A DNA stretch of 64,000 nt from Alkalibacterium sp034520745 (GCA_034520745.1 JAXHNF010000009.1:33722-97721); one strand, 5' to 3'; positions 28,323 through 38,999 are shown, numbered from the stretch's first letter. Made by a program: numbers and translations. The notes: a model not told the origin generated them from the letters alone.

Positions 28323-29273
28323 TTATAGTTCTTTTTTCTTCAATTCGTTCAGCATGTCTGCTGTCATTTTCTCCAGATCATACTTCGGAGAGAAGTCCCA
28401 TTCTTCCTGGGCAGCAGATGTGTCGATGGCATTCGGCCATGACTCGGCGATGCCTTGTCTGACAGGATCCACATCATAAGTCAGAGTGAATTCAGGCATG
28501 TGCTTCTGGATCGCACGTTCGATATCTTCCGGTGCGATACTCATTGCACTGACGTTGTAGGCATTGCGATTTTTCAGTTGCTCAGACGGTGCTTCCATCA
28601 GCTGGATGATCAGATCGACGGCATCGGGCATGTACATCATATCCATGTGGGTACCTTCAGCTATGAATGAAGCATAGGTGCTGTTTTTCAGAGCCTCGTA
28701 ATAGATGTCGACAGCGTAATCTGTCGTTCCGCCACCCGGCAGTGTAGCGTGGGAAATCAGTCCCGGGAAACGCACGCTGCGTGTGTCGACGCCGAATTTC
28801 TGGAAGTAGTAATCCCCCAAGAGCTCGCCGCTCACTTTCGTCACGCCGTACATTGTCGTCGGACGCTGAATGGTGACTTGAGGGGTCTGGTCTTTAGGTG
28901 TTTCAGGTCCAAAAGCACCAATCGAACTTGGGGTAAAGAACTTCAGGTTATGTTCACGGGCTATTTCGAGTGCGTTAAGTAAACCACCCATGTTCAGATC
29001 CCAGGCAAGTTTGGGTTTGGCTTCAGCGACGGCTGAAAGCAGCGCGGCTAGATGAATGAATGTATCCACTTCATACTTTTCAACCAGCTCATTCATGCGG
29101 TCAAAATCAGTGACATCCAGCAGTTCAAAAATGCCGTCCGTAACGACCTGGGAATCTTGAGGGTTGCGGATGTCTGTTGCAACGACATTGTCTTTGCCAT
29201 ATGATTCTCTTAATTTCAAGGTGAGTTCAGAACCGATCTGTCCTAAAGCACCGGTAATAATAATTTTTTTCAC
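28323..29273 (-). CDS. tdh: L-threonine 3-dehydrogenase, SDR (epimerase-like) type
   Basis: Intact, 316 aa. A Rossmann SDR with GALGQIGSEL near the N-terminus, the catalytic Y-x-x-x-K in TTMYGVTKVSGELL and SSIGAFGPETPKDQTPQ. This is the pattern of the NAD-dependent, short-chain type of threonine dehydrogenase rather than the zinc type. The product, 2-amino-3-ketobutyrate, is the substrate of the Kbl enzyme encoded just upstream on the same strand, which strongly supports the call. Confidence 0.9.
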   Translation of the reverse strand: MKKIIITGALGQIGSELTLKLRESYGKDNVVATDIRNPQDSQVVTDGIFELLDVTDFDRMNELVEKYEVDTFIHLAALLSAVAEAKPKLAWDLNMGGLLNALEIAREHNLKFFTPSSIGAFGPETPKDQTPQVTIQRPTTMYGVTKVSGELLGDYYFQKFGVDTRSVRFPGLISHATLPGGGTTDYAVDIYYEALKNSTYASFIAEGTHMDMMYMPDAVDLIIQLMEAPSEQLKNRNAYNVSAMSIAPEDIERAIQKHMPEFTLTYDVDPVRQGIAESWPNAIDTSAAQEEWDFSPKYDLEKMTADMLNELKKKEL

Positions 29274-29362
29274 AACTAATCCTCCGATATATATTTTTTA
29301 AAACATGAGAAGAAAGAGAAAGAACAGTCAAGTTCGTTTCTCTTTCGCTCAATTCAGTTTAT

Positions 29363-30558
29363 TTATTTGATGACGTCCAGTTCTTTACCAACTTTTTCAT
29401 AAGTGGCCAGGACCTGATCAAGCATTTCTTTGGTGTGTGCAGCACTTGGCATATTTCTGACACGGCCAGTCCCTCTGGGAACGGTAGGGAAGACGATGGA
29501 TTTTGCATAGATGCCTTCTTCTGTCAGACGTTTTGAGAATGTCTGAGTCAGTTTTTCTTCACCGATAATACATGGTGTGATCGGTGTTTCTGAATTACCG
29601 ATATTAAATCCTAAGTTTTTCAGGCCTTCTTTAAGGTAACGGCCGTTTTCCCACAGGCGTTCATTTTCTTCCGTAGAGCTGGACATGATATCGATTGCTT
29701 CGATACATGCTGCGGCAGCGCCGGGTGTAAGTGAGGTCGAGAACAGGAACGGACGTGCACGGACTTTCAGCCAGTCGATCAGGTTCTGTGTTCCGGCCAC
29801 ATATCCGCCGACAACGCCGACCGCTTTAGACAAAGTGTCCCCATCTGGAAGTCGATCTTGTCCTGCAGGCCGAAGTGTTTGACTGTTCCGGCACCTTTAC
29901 CCATGACGCCTGATCCGTGAGCATCATCGACGTAAGTGATCAGATCGAATTCTTCTGCAATTTCCACGATACCCGGGAGATTGGCCACGTCGCCGTCCAT
30001 TGAAAAGACGCCGTCAGTGATATACATGATTTTTTCGTACTGGCCACTTTCTGTTGCCTCTTTGGCTTTGGCACGCAGATCATCCATGTCCTGATGCTTG
30101 ACGCGGATGACTTTTGCACCGGAGAGACGGCAGCCGTCGATGATCGATGCATGGTTCAGTTCGTCTGAGAGGATGGCGTCTTTTTTGTTCATTACGGCAG
30201 AAATGGCACCCATATTACAGTTGAATCCGGACTGGAAAGCCACAGCTGCTTCGGTATGCTTGAACGCCGCAAGTTTCGATTCCAGCTCTTCATGGATCGC
30301 TTGCGTACCATTGATCGTACGTACGGCACCTGCACCGACGCCGAATGTATTGGTTGCTTCATTTGCCTTGGTTTTTAAACGTTCGTCATTTGCGAATCCC
30401 AAGTAATTGTTGGAAGACATATTGATCAGTTTCTGCCCGTCGATCGTGATTTCCGCACCGTTGGGTCCTTCAAGCACGTCAATTTCGTTGTACAGGCCGT
30501 TATCTTTCAGTTCCTGCAGATTATCTTCTAAAAAGGTATTCAATTTTTGACTAGTCAT
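29363..30558 (-). CDS. kbl: 2-amino-3-ketobutyrate CoA ligase / glycine C-acetyltransferase (frameshifted)
   Basis: About 398 aa. A PLP fold-type I alpha-oxoamine synthase: INMSSNNYLGFANDERLK, AAVAFQSGFNCNMGAISAV, YVDDAHGSGVMGKGAG, and the PLP lysine in SKAVGVVGGYVAGTQNL, then FLFSTSLTPGAAAAC. One indel near 29830 lies just before that lysine. ATG 30558 with AGGAGAG is the start. It cleaves the Tdh product with CoA to glycine and acetyl-CoA. kbl and tdh form a two-gene threonine-degradation operon. Confidence 0.92.
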
Positions 30559-30743
30559 GAAATCTCTCCTTTTATAAGTGTTTTGATGCTTCACTTGTAA
30601 TTTTACCACTCTTTGTAAACATCGTATAGTAATGATAAGATTTATTGGAATATTCTTATCATCTCTTAGTTTAAATACCTTAATCTTTTGGGATATATGA
30701 TAAACTAAATAATATAAGTAAATTTGACAGGAGTGGAACAGTT

Positions 30744-32046
30744 ATGAGAATGGTTGATCTGATTGAAAAGAAACAGCATAAGAAAGCGTTGACAGAAGAG
30801 GAAATCAAGTGGATGATACAGGGGTACACAAGTGAATCGATCCCCGATTATCAGATGAGTGCAATGGCAATGGCAATCTACTTCAACGGGATGGATAATG
30901 CCGAGCGCAGGTGCCCTGACAATGGCTATCGTTGAGTCAGGCGAACAAATCGATCTGTCTACGATCGAAGGCGTCAAAGTCGATAAGCATTCAACAGGTG
31001 GCGTGGGCGATACGACTACACTGATCCTGGCTCCTTTAGTTGCGAGCGTAGGCGTGCCTTTTGCAAAAATGAGCGGCCGTGGACTTGGACACACTGGCGG
31101 AACGATCGATAAGCTGGAAGCAATCCCCGGGTTTAATGTGGAAGTGACGCAGGACAGATTCGTCGAACTGGTCAATAAAAACAAAGTCGCTGTTGTTGGA
31201 CAATCCGGCAACCTGACCCCGGCAGACAAGAAACTATATGCCCTGCGTGACGTGACGGGCACAGTGGAATCGATCCCGCTGATCGCGAGTTCGATCATGA
31301 GCAAGAAAATCGCTGCCGGAGCCGATGCCATTGTTTTAGATGTCAAGACAGGTGCCGGCGCCTTCATGAAGAGTGTCGAGCAGGCAAAAGAGCTGGCAGA
31401 AACAATGGTCAGCATCGGTGAAGCGGTTGGAAGAAACACGATGGCGGTCATCTCGGATATGAGTCAGCCTCTGGGCAATGCGATCGGCAACAGTCTGGAA
31501 GTAAAAGAAGCGATCGATACACTTAAAGGTCACGGACCAGAAGATCTGACAGAACTGTGTCTCGTTTTGGGCAGTCAGATGGCCTACCTCGGTGGCGTTG
31601 GATCATCACTTGAAGAGGCACGGGTAAAACTGGAAGAAAATCTGCATAACGGCAAAGCGCTGGACGTCTTTAAAGTATTTGTGGAAGCTCAGGGCGGCGA
31701 TCCGTCAGTGGCTGACGATCCGGATGGCGTCCTTCCCAAGGCACAGTATTCCCAGGACGTCCTGGCAAAAGAGTCCGGCAAGGTCTCTGAAATCGTGGCC
31801 GATCAGATCGGTATCGCAGCTATGATGCTGGGAGCCGGCCGGGAAACAAAAGAGAGTGACATCGATTTAGCTGCAGGCATTTACATGCACAAGAAAATCG
31901 GTGATTCTGTAGAAAAAGATGAAGCCCTCGTCACGGTCTATTCAAACAAGGAAATCAAAGACGAAGTGATCAGTAAAATTCTTGACAATATCACTGTGTC
32001 AGAGTCAGCTGATGTTCCTGCTCTGATCCACGAGATCATTCAATAA
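30744..32046 (+). CDS. pdp: Pyrimidine-nucleoside phosphorylase (frameshifted)
   Basis: About 434 aa. VDKHSTGGVGDTTTLILAPL is the phosphate/nucleoside motif of the thymidine/pyrimidine phosphorylase family, followed by MSGRGLGHTGGTIDKLEAIP and VLDVKTGAGAFMK. One indel near 30905 separates the N-terminal helical domain (MRMVDLIEKKQHKKALTEEE) from the rest. It splits uridine and thymidine to base plus (deoxy)ribose-1-phosphate in salvage. ATG 30744 has a GGAG-type site. Confidence 0.92.
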
Positions 32047-32145
32047 TTAGATGGACCAGCGATCGACAGCCGACAGAAGAATCCAATGTAGAATGCTTTT
32101 TATCCGATAGGGAATGAAAAAGAATTTTAAGGAGGAGAATCAGTT

Positions 32146-32493
32146 ATGCTGATCAGAACAAATGAACGGCCGAATGTTATTGAACTGGTGATCGATGAAG
32201 AAATAACAGAAGAAGACATCAGGGAGTTTGAAAAATACTTCAGTCAGAAGAAAGAAAATCAGAGTAAGATAAATATGCTCATAGATATCAAAGACATCGA
32301 CTATTCTTTAGACGGCTTTCTTGCAGATGCAAAATTCACGACCTCTCACCTGGATGATTTCGATAAGGTGGCTATGGTCAGTGATGAGAACTGGATAGAA
32401 ACGGTGAATAAACTTGCCGATTTGATGCCGGATGTCGAAGTGGCCCATTTTGACCCCGACGAAAAAGACAAAGCACTGGCCTGGCTGAGCTGA
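32146..32493 (+). CDS. SpoIIAA-like STAS-fold protein
   Basis: Intact, 115 aa. The protein shows MLIDIKDIDYSLDGFLADAK and VAMVSDENWIETVNKLADL, typical of the SpoIIAA-like family (PF11964; STAS fold). GGAGGAG stands before ATG 32146. Members may bind lipids or nucleotides; the role is unknown. It follows pdp by 100 bases and ends in its own terminator. Confidence 0.75.
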   Translation: MLIRTNERPNVIELVIDEEITEEDIREFEKYFSQKKENQSKINMLIDIKDIDYSLDGFLADAKFTTSHLDDFDKVAMVSDENWIETVNKLADLMPDVEVAHFDPDEKDKALAWLS

Positions 32494-32508
32494 AGCAAAA
32501 GTCGATAA

Positions 32509-32557
32509 ATAAGAGATGCGCAGGATACTATTTGTATCTTTCGCATCTCTTTATTTT
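32509..32557 (+). terminator. Terminator after the SpoIIAA-like gene
   Basis: Stem AAGAGATGCG...GATAC / GTATC...CGCATCTCTT with a T-rich tail. Confidence 0.85.
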
Positions 32558-32624
32558 TGAATAAAAAGATATGCTATACTGATAGGACAGTGATTTCATG
32601 ATTTAGACGAAGGGAGAAAGAGCG

Positions 32625-33329
32625 ATGAGCAACGAAACAGTAAAGAGCGGGATGAAAGCCAGCGCTCCCATCATGATCAGCTATGCCATTTTAGGAATAG
32701 CCTGTGGCATTGTGTTATATGATGCCGGCTTCGGTCTGTCAGCTATTTTTCTTATGAGCGCGCTGCTTTTCGCAGGAGCCGCTCAGTTTCTGACAGCCGG
32801 GATGGTGGTTGCTGGGGCGAGTTTTCCATCCATTGTTCTGATGGTCTTTTTCCTGAATTTGAGACACCTGCTGATGTCGGCCAGCATCTCAAGACACGTA
32901 AAGGAAAAAACGATCGGATTCATCGGTCTCTTCAGTCACACGCTGTCTGACGAGACATTCGGTATCAATTATTCCAGGTTTGAAAAAGGAGACTGGACGC
33001 CGAACGAAGCCATCGTCACGAATCTGGTCAGCTATAGTACCTGGGTAATGAGCACCGTCATCGGCGGAGCGATCGGCAGCCAGTTTGCCATCAATACAAT
33101 GATCATGAATTATGCTCTGATCGCCATGTTTTTATGCATGATGGTCCAGCAGTTCGTCTCCAGAGCCCATGTGATTGCCGGGGGGGCAGCTGTGCTGCTG
33201 ACAATCGGTCTGAAAATCATCCTGCAGCACAATATTGCTCTGGTTATTGCTGCCGTCCTTGCCTCCTGCGTGGGGTATATCCTTGAAAAGTCTGAGGCAA
33301 GAGCGGAAGGAGTGAGGGCAAGTGAATAG
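32625..33329 (+). CDS. azlC: Branched-chain amino acid exporter, large subunit AzlC
   Basis: Intact, 234 aa with 5-6 membrane helices. GLSAIFLMSALLFAGAAQFL and FFLNLRHLLMSASISRH are AzlC (BrnF) signatures. With AzlD it forms an exporter of branched-chain amino acids or analogues. The last codons overlap the azlD start by 8 bases. Confidence 0.9.
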   Translation: MSNETVKSGMKASAPIMISYAILGIACGIVLYDAGFGLSAIFLMSALLFAGAAQFLTAGMVVAGASFPSIVLMVFFLNLRHLLMSASISRHVKEKTIGFIGLFSHTLSDETFGINYSRFEKGDWTPNEAIVTNLVSYSTWVMSTVIGGAIGSQFAINTMIMNYALIAMFLCMMVQQFVSRAHVIAGGAAVLLTIGLKIILQHNIALVIAAVLASCVGYILEKSEARAEGVRASE

Positions 33330-33645
33330 CGAGTCCCTTTATCTGATCCTGGGTATGGCGGTCGTTACGTTCCTGCCCCGTTCCCTGCCTGTGCTGTTTT
33401 TAAGCCGAAAGGAGATTTCACCTTCCTTCAGCCGGTGGCTGTCGTTTATTCCCGTCTCGATCTTTGCCGCACTCGTAAGTTCAGATGTTTTTTTCTGGGA
33501 AGGAAGTTTTTCTCTTCTGCCATTTACAAACATCAAACTTATCCCTTCCCTGGTCGTTCTGCTCGTGGCGCTTAAAACGAAGAGTTTATTGTGGTCTATG
33601 ATCACCGGTGTGCTGACGCTATTTTTACTTTATCTGACATTTTAA
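33322..33645 (+). CDS. azlD: Branched-chain amino acid exporter, small subunit AzlD
   Basis: Intact, 107 aa with 3-4 membrane helices. MAVVTFLPRSLPVLFLSRK and FSRWLSFIPVSIFAALV are typical AzlD sequence. It starts at GTG 33322 inside the azlC end, which couples translation, and is directly followed by a GNAT gene. Confidence 0.9.
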   Translation: MNSESLYLILGMAVVTFLPRSLPVLFLSRKEISPSFSRWLSFIPVSIFAALVSSDVFFWEGSFSLLPFTNIKLIPSLVVLLVALKTKSLLWSMITGVLTLFLLYLTF

Positions 33646-33659
33646 GAGGAGAGATGGAA

Positions 33660-34115
33660 ATGGATTATCATATTATTTCACCAGCAGATGATCTGTGGCT
33701 TAAAGTCGCCGCTTTCGCGAAATCGTGTTCCTGGTCGGCAGCCGATAAGTTAGGTGAGCAGATGGCTGTGAATGATTTTCTGGACTGGGAACGTGTCCTG
33801 GTTGCGATGGAAGGTGATCGAATCGCGGGTTACTGCACGCTGACCGAAAAAGACTCGCTGACTGAAACAGAATTCACACCGTTCATCGGCTACGTTTTTG
33901 TAGACGAACAGTTCAGAGGAGAGAGACTAAGTGAACAGATGGTTCGCATGGCCTCGCTTTACCTTGAACGCTTGGGCTACAGCACTGTTTATATCTACAC
34001 TGGGCATGTCGGCCTGTATGAAAAATACGGGTTTGAAGTTGTCAAACGGTGGATGAAGGAAAATAATGAAGAACGAATGATCTTATCAAAAAAAATAAAA
34101 AACAGTCATGATTAA
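33660..34115 (+). CDS. GNAT-family N-acetyltransferase
   Basis: Intact, about 151 aa. VFVDEQFRGERLSEQMVRMA is the acetyl-CoA motif and GHVGLYEKYGFEVV the C-terminal GNAT motif. AGGAG is 8 bases before ATG 33660, which I prefer to ATG 33654. It begins 14 bases after azlD and is likely in the same transcript. The acceptor is unknown. Confidence 0.85.
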   Translation: MDYHIISPADDLWLKVAAFAKSCSWSAADKLGEQMAVNDFLDWERVLVAMEGDRIAGYCTLTEKDSLTETEFTPFIGYVFVDEQFRGERLSEQMVRMASLYLERLGYSTVYIYTGHVGLYEKYGFEVVKRWMKENNEERMILSKKIKNSHD

Positions 34116-34132
34116 ATTCATGGCTGTTTTTT
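34098..34132. terminator. Bidirectional terminator between the azl unit and the mevalonate strand
   Basis: Stem AAAAACAGTCATGA / TCATGGCTGTTTTT with T-rich tails on both strands. Confidence 0.85.
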
Positions 34133-34632
34133 TACCAGTCAATCGATGAGTCATTTAAAATCCGCTCACCGAGCACATTGGCCCAGGTCTCTGTCCAGCA
34201 GAAGGAATAGGGGACACCGTATTTTTTCCTAAGGTGCCTGTACCGTTTCGTGCGTGACCAGGACCAGGAGACGGTTCCTATGATCAGCAGATACAAAGGA
34301 CCAAGCATGAGCGACTGATAGGTATGGCCGTACTCGTGGACAGCTATCCGGTCACAGCGGTCTTTCAGACGCTGCTCGTTGCCGTTCATGCGTTTAAGCA
34401 GGTGCTCGTTTTTATCATCGGGAGTGAAAATAAACAGACCGAGAGATATCCCGTTCATGGTCGCCCACTTTGTCCGGATACTGCCGTGATAAAACTCATG
34501 CGGTGCACCCAGATGGAAAAAGAACAGAACGAAACCTGCGAGGCTTTGGAAAAACCCCCAGGTCAGCTGCAGGAAGATATAGACAGGCAGCCAGAAATAA
34601 GTGAATAAGCGTGTTGAGTCTCTTTTTTTCAT
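34132..34632 (-). CDS. Membrane protein with HEYGH (HExxH) metalloprotease-like motif
   Basis: Intact, 166 aa. An N-terminal hydrophobic hairpin (YFWLPVYIFLQLTWGFF and SLAGFVLFFFHLG) is followed by AVHEYGHTYQSLMLGPLYLL, which holds an HExxH zinc motif at the start of a second membrane zone. ETWANVLGE near the C-terminus could give the third metal ligand. Similar proteins of unknown function occur in Firmicutes and Bacteroidetes. It lies 39 bases downstream of fni on the same strand and may belong to the mevalonate transcript. Confidence 0.75.
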   Translation of the reverse strand: MKKRDSTRLFTYFWLPVYIFLQLTWGFFQSLAGFVLFFFHLGAPHEFYHGSIRTKWATMNGISLGLFIFTPDDKNEHLLKRMNGNEQRLKDRCDRIAVHEYGHTYQSLMLGPLYLLIIGTVSWSWSRTKRYRHLRKKYGVPYSFCWTETWANVLGERILNDSSIDW

Positions 34633-34671
34633 GATCAGCCTTCTTTACATATCAGAGTATAAAAACGATCC

Positions 34672-35733
34672 TTAACGGTTTTCAGAGCGGAAACTGTACC
34701 GGCGTCTGTCGATGTTTCTGGCCTCGCACCAGTCGGCGGAAGAACCGGAAATGATCAGATCGGTTTTTTTCAGATCTTCAGTGGAAACTGCTCCCAGCAT
34801 CGTCATGATGGCTCTGATTTCTTCTTTCCAGTTGTTGATCGTTGTGATCGTCTTGTCCACATCATCCAGGGCCATGTGCATGATCTGGCTCGAAAGTCCG
34901 TTGATCGAAGCACCGAGGGCCAGTGATTTGACGATTTCCATAGGCCGACGTATGCCGCCGGAGGCAATGATAGAGGCCTTCCCGGCGGTTTCCTGAGCTT
35001 CGAGCAGAGAAACAACAGTGGACTGGCCCCAGGCTTCAAAGTCGTCCAGTTTGTAATCCTTTCTGCGGTAATTCTCGATCTGAGCAAAGTTCGTGCCCCC
35101 TCTTCCACTGACATCGATCAGTTTTACACCGATGGATTCAAGCAGTTCGACGGTTTCTCTGGACATGCCGAATCCCACTTCCTTGACGATGACCGGCAGA
35201 GGCAAGCCGTTTACGATAGACTGGAGATTTTCCAGCCATTTTGAAAATTCCCGGTCGCCTTCAGGCATGACGATTTCCTGAGGGGCATTCAGATGGATCT
35301 GAATAGCATCGGCATCAAGCAGATCAACGGCGCGTTTGGCATTTTCCAGACCGTGCCCGGCGCCGAGATTGGCAAAGATCAGCCCATTGGGATGGGTCTG
35401 GCGCACGATCTTGAACGTATCGGCCTGAGCGGGGTTTTTGAGTGCGGCACTGACAGACCCTGTGGCCATCGCCAGATCAGTTTCCCGGGCGATGATGGCC
35501 AGTTTTTCGTTCACTTTACCCGTCCAGGCACTGCCTCCCGACATGGCGTTGATGAAGAAAGGTGCTGAAAACTGGAGGCTGCCTAAAGAAACGGAAAGGT
35601 CCACATCCCTGACGTCGCGTTGAGGCAAAGAGTGATGAATGAACCGGATATCTTTGAAAGACGAGTCGCCCCGGTCATAAAATTTTTCGGATAAGGATAC
35701 ATGTTCATTCTTGCGGTTATTGGTTTTCGGCAT
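34672..35733 (-). CDS. fni: Isopentenyl-diphosphate delta-isomerase, type 2
   Basis: Intact, 353 aa. An FMN-dependent TIM barrel: NRKNEHVSLSEKFY at the N-terminus, FFINAMSGGSAWTGKVNEKL, IQIHLNAPQEIVMPEGDREF, and KLIDVSGRGGTNFAQIEN. ATG 35733 has GTGGAG 8 bases upstream and is preferred to GTG 35742. It balances IPP and DMAPP, the last step of the operon mvaK1-mvaD-mvaK2-fni. Confidence 0.95.
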   Translation of the reverse strand: MPKTNNRKNEHVSLSEKFYDRGDSSFKDIRFIHHSLPQRDVRDVDLSVSLGSLQFSAPFFINAMSGGSAWTGKVNEKLAIIARETDLAMATGSVSAALKNPAQADTFKIVRQTHPNGLIFANLGAGHGLENAKRAVDLLDADAIQIHLNAPQEIVMPEGDREFSKWLENLQSIVNGLPLPVIVKEVGFGMSRETVELLESIGVKLIDVSGRGGTNFAQIENYRRKDYKLDDFEAWGQSTVVSLLEAQETAGKASIIASGGIRRPMEIVKSLALGASINGLSSQIMHMALDDVDKTITTINNWKEEIRAIMTMLGAVSTEDLKKTDLIISGSSADWCEARNIDRRRYSFRSENR

Positions 35734-35750
35734 AAGTGACACTCCACTTT

Positions 35751-36832
35751 CTATAGATTAGATCGATCATAAACACTGAGCGGCAAGGGTTCGATATGGT
35801 TTTCCTGCCATTCTTTAAGTATATTGGCTTTCTGCACCGCTGAATCAGTTAGGGCAATGCCGCAGTCACCGCCGCCGGCCCCGGATGTTTTTGCGGCAGC
35901 TCCGTGACTGTCAGCGATAAGGGTCAGTCTTTCCAGCAGGGGGGTCTCCAGAACGACGTTTTTCTCCTGACTCAGTTCAAGCAGCAATGTCCGGTTATAA
36001 TGAACAGCTTCTTTCACACGTTCAGGATCATCTGTCTTCAAGCCGTCGATGAGATCCCTTACGCATTTTCTGGATTCGGCCAAGAAAGTCTGGTAGTTCA
36101 TTTTTTCTTGTTCCTGCTGGACAGAAGCAACGTAGGATTCTGTGGAGGCCGGAGAGCCTGTCCATCCCACGATCAGCTCCAGAGACTTTGGTTCAGGAAG
36201 ACGTTCGATCGACAGTTTTGGCCAGGGTTCATTCAGAACGGAAGAAAGCGGCATCTGATTCAGCTTGTTTTTGACCCGTTTTTTATCAGGACTTGTATAA
36301 GCGACCCATCCGGTATAAGTGGCCGCAGCCAAGTCACCCAGAGATCCACGCGAGTTCAGCAAAATGTGAGTGACTGCAGCTAGCTTGAAAACCGCTTCGT
36401 CGCTCAAAGAAACATCTGCGGCGTCAAGGAGTGCCTTGACGGCTGCGACAGTCACGGCCCCGCTGGATCCCAGTCCGTATTTTCTGCCGTCAGCGCTGTC
36501 CAGTGTACTTTTTACGTCTATGTCATAGTATGGCAGATTGATCCCCATTTCCGAGAGAAACTGTTCGGTTATTTCCATCGTCTTTAAAAGAATGTCAGCT
36601 TTCTCGTTTGTCCGTTCCAGAACGATCTGCTGCCTGTTTCGGTGCCATTTGAGTCTGTGTTCTGACAGTTGACTGGAATTGATCGTCCCGTGGTCCTGCT
36701 GTGTAGAAGGAGAAAGCGAAACGGTTACGAACCGGTTTACTGCTGCTAAACAGCAGGATGCCCCGGTTCGACTACAGCATATTCTCCGGCGATATAAAGT
36801 TTTCCTGGTGCGTGTGCTTTTGCGTGCTTCAT
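35751..36832 (-). CDS. mvaK2: Phosphomevalonate kinase (frameshifted)
   Basis: About 360 aa, GHMP kinase. The N-terminal APGKLYIAGEYAVVEPGHPA is separated from the rest by an indel near 36748. Then GLGSSGAVTVAAVKALLDAA is the ATP loop and KTSGAGGGDCGIAL the C-terminal GHMP motif. ATG 36832 is the start; the long open frame alone would miss it. It makes mevalonate diphosphate. Confidence 0.92.
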
Positions 36833-36854
36833 CCTGTCACCTTTTCAAGTAAGA

Positions 36855-37832
36855 TCATTTGTCTGGACCGGAAACCACGTGGAGACCGGGTCCCGGACGG
36901 GCTTCGATGAGCTGACTATCTGAAAAATCGCTGAGCAGATGTTCTTTGATTTCCGGCAGCTGGGACTGTCTGCAGATCAGCTTCACGTTCGGACCGGCGT
37001 CCATCGTGAAATAAACGGCATACCCCGCCCTTCGCAGATGTTTCACTGCTTCCATGGCCTTGATACTGTCCGCTGACCAGTAAGTAAAAGGCGGATCAGC
37101 ACCAAGCGTGGTGGCATGCATCTTGAGTGCATTGCGTTCGGCGATCTTTCCGACTTCATTGACATCCTGAATTTTAATGGCTTGCTTTATTGCAGTCAGG
37201 TCATCGTCGAGCGTATCCAGCCAGCCCTGGTAAAAAGGAGAGGTTTTGACCGTGCGCAGCATGCCTTCCCGGCTGGACACGTCTTTTTCTTGTCGCTCAC
37301 AACGATGAAAAGCATACCGACGTCCCACTCTGCATCATCAACAGGGACCGCATAAGATGTCTCATCACTTGTCCCTTTCTGCCACTCGGCAAAGCCGCCG
37401 TAGATACTTCTTGAGGCAGAGCCGGATCCTCTCCGAGCCAATTTTGAAAGCTCGACAGGAGACAGGTTCAGCCCTGCAGCCAGACTGGCCGCGCCAGCCA
37501 GAGCAGCCAGGCCGGAAGCGGAAGACGCCAGACCGGCGGCGGTAGGGACGTGATTGTAACTCTCCACTTTGCCTTAGCGGTGATACCGGCTTTTTTTCTA
37601 ACCAAATCCAGAACAGTTTTCACTTTTTCAAAGCCTCAAGGTCCTGCAGAGCACCATCAAGAAACAGCTGGTCTGACTGCAGGCTGTCATCAAACGTGAC
37701 TTTTGTTTCCGTATAGAACGCATCCAGAGTCAGAGACAGGGAATTGTTCATCGGAATGATCAGTTCTTCATCTTTTTTGCCCCAATACTTGATCAGGGCG
37801 ATATTCGTGTGGGCACGTACCCAATTACTCAT
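36855..37832 (-). CDS. mvaD: Mevalonate diphosphate decarboxylase (frameshifted)
   Basis: About 325 aa. NIALIKYWGKKDEELIIPMN (N-terminal signature), YNHVPTAAGLASSASGLAAL (ATP loop) and ARRGSGSASRSIYGGFAEWQ (catalytic region) are clear, as is FTMDAGPNVKLICR. Indels near 37622, 37570 and 37290 break the frame. The start overlaps the mvaK1 end by 8 bases. It gives isopentenyl diphosphate. Confidence 0.93.
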
Positions 37833-38779
37833 GAGAATCTTCTCCTAATTTATGGATCCAGGTGTTTACGGCTCCCTGTTCCATCAGTTTATGTGCAATG
37901 TCTTCGGCTTCTGTTTTTGTACGGGTCAAGGCGATCATGCAGCCCCCCCGGCCGCCGCCGGTCAGTTTGGCTCCCAGAGCTCCGTGGTCAAGCGCTGTTT
38001 CAACGAGGTGATCCAGTGTTTCATTGCTGACGTTCAATAGTTTTAGAGAGTCGTGGGCTTCAGTCATGAGCCGGCCGAGCGATTCGCACTGATCGGTTTC
38101 GATCGCGACCTTCGCGTCAAGCGTCAGCTGACCAATATGAGAAATGACAGCCCTGGTGTCCTTCGGCTGCTGTTTGAGCAGTTCTTGCAACATCCGAGAC
38201 AGCCTGCAGTGTCTGTCCTGTTATTCCGGTATCGGCTGCGATCAGGTGCCCCCTGATATTCACAGAAAGGGTTTCAAAGGCATGGCTTTTTCTGAAATAA
38301 ACAGGGAGATCACTTCCTGTTACACGGGCATCAATGCCGCTGGGGTTGCCGTGCGCTATTTTTTCGGACAAATCCACATAATGCAGCAGCTGATCATCGC
38401 TGAGTGATACATTAAAAAAACTGAAAAGGGCCCGCACTAAGGCAGTAGCAACAGCAGCGCTGGATCCCATTCCTCTTTCAGCAGGGATCGAACTGTTTAC
38501 GGTCAGAAAAAGATGATCAGTGGACTGATTCAAATCAGAGCTGACTGTCCTGATGAGCTGACTGAAGTTTTCCAGCGGCTGAGGGGCATCACAGAGTGGC
38601 CCCTGGTAGTAGCTGGAATCGATCCAGGATCTATTTAGAGTTTGATTTATGCTGACTTTGACGGGCGTCGCCTTGAAAGGAAGAGCGATCGCCGGTTCGC
38701 CGTATACGACAGCGTGTTCACCGATGAGTATGATTTTTCCGTGAGCAGCTCCAGAAGCCTGCTTAAACATAGTTTCCAT
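37825..38779 (-). CDS. mvaK1: Mevalonate kinase (frameshifted)
   Basis: About 318 aa, GHMP kinase. GKIILIGEHAVVYGEPAIAL, PAERGMGSSAAVATALVRAL and AKLTGGGRGGCMIAL are the three family motifs. One indel near 38195 lies between QAVSDV and MLQELLKQ. ATG 38779 has AGGTG upstream. It is the first gene of the mevalonate operon; 220 bases separate it from the divergent coaA. Confidence 0.93.
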
Positions 38780-38932
38780 TCAGTCACCTCATTTCTCCTT
38801 GAATTTTTATGTATGATCGGTTTCAGGTATACCTTCTGTATCATAACGCATGACAGCCATTTCGTCCATTTTATCATAACAGGCCATCTTAAAGATTCGA
38901 TAAAGATTATTTCCTGCATTTTAAGGAGAGTG

Positions 38933-38962
38933 TTGTGAAAGCGGATAAAGATTTGGTAAACT
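38933..38962 (+). promoter_or_regulatory. Putative coaA promoter
   Basis: TTGTGA (38933-38938), 18 bases, TAAACT (38957-38962), 37 bases before the start codon. Confidence 0.45.
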
Positions 38963-38999
38963 GTATAGGATATCGACGATGAAGAGTGGAGGAAACCGT

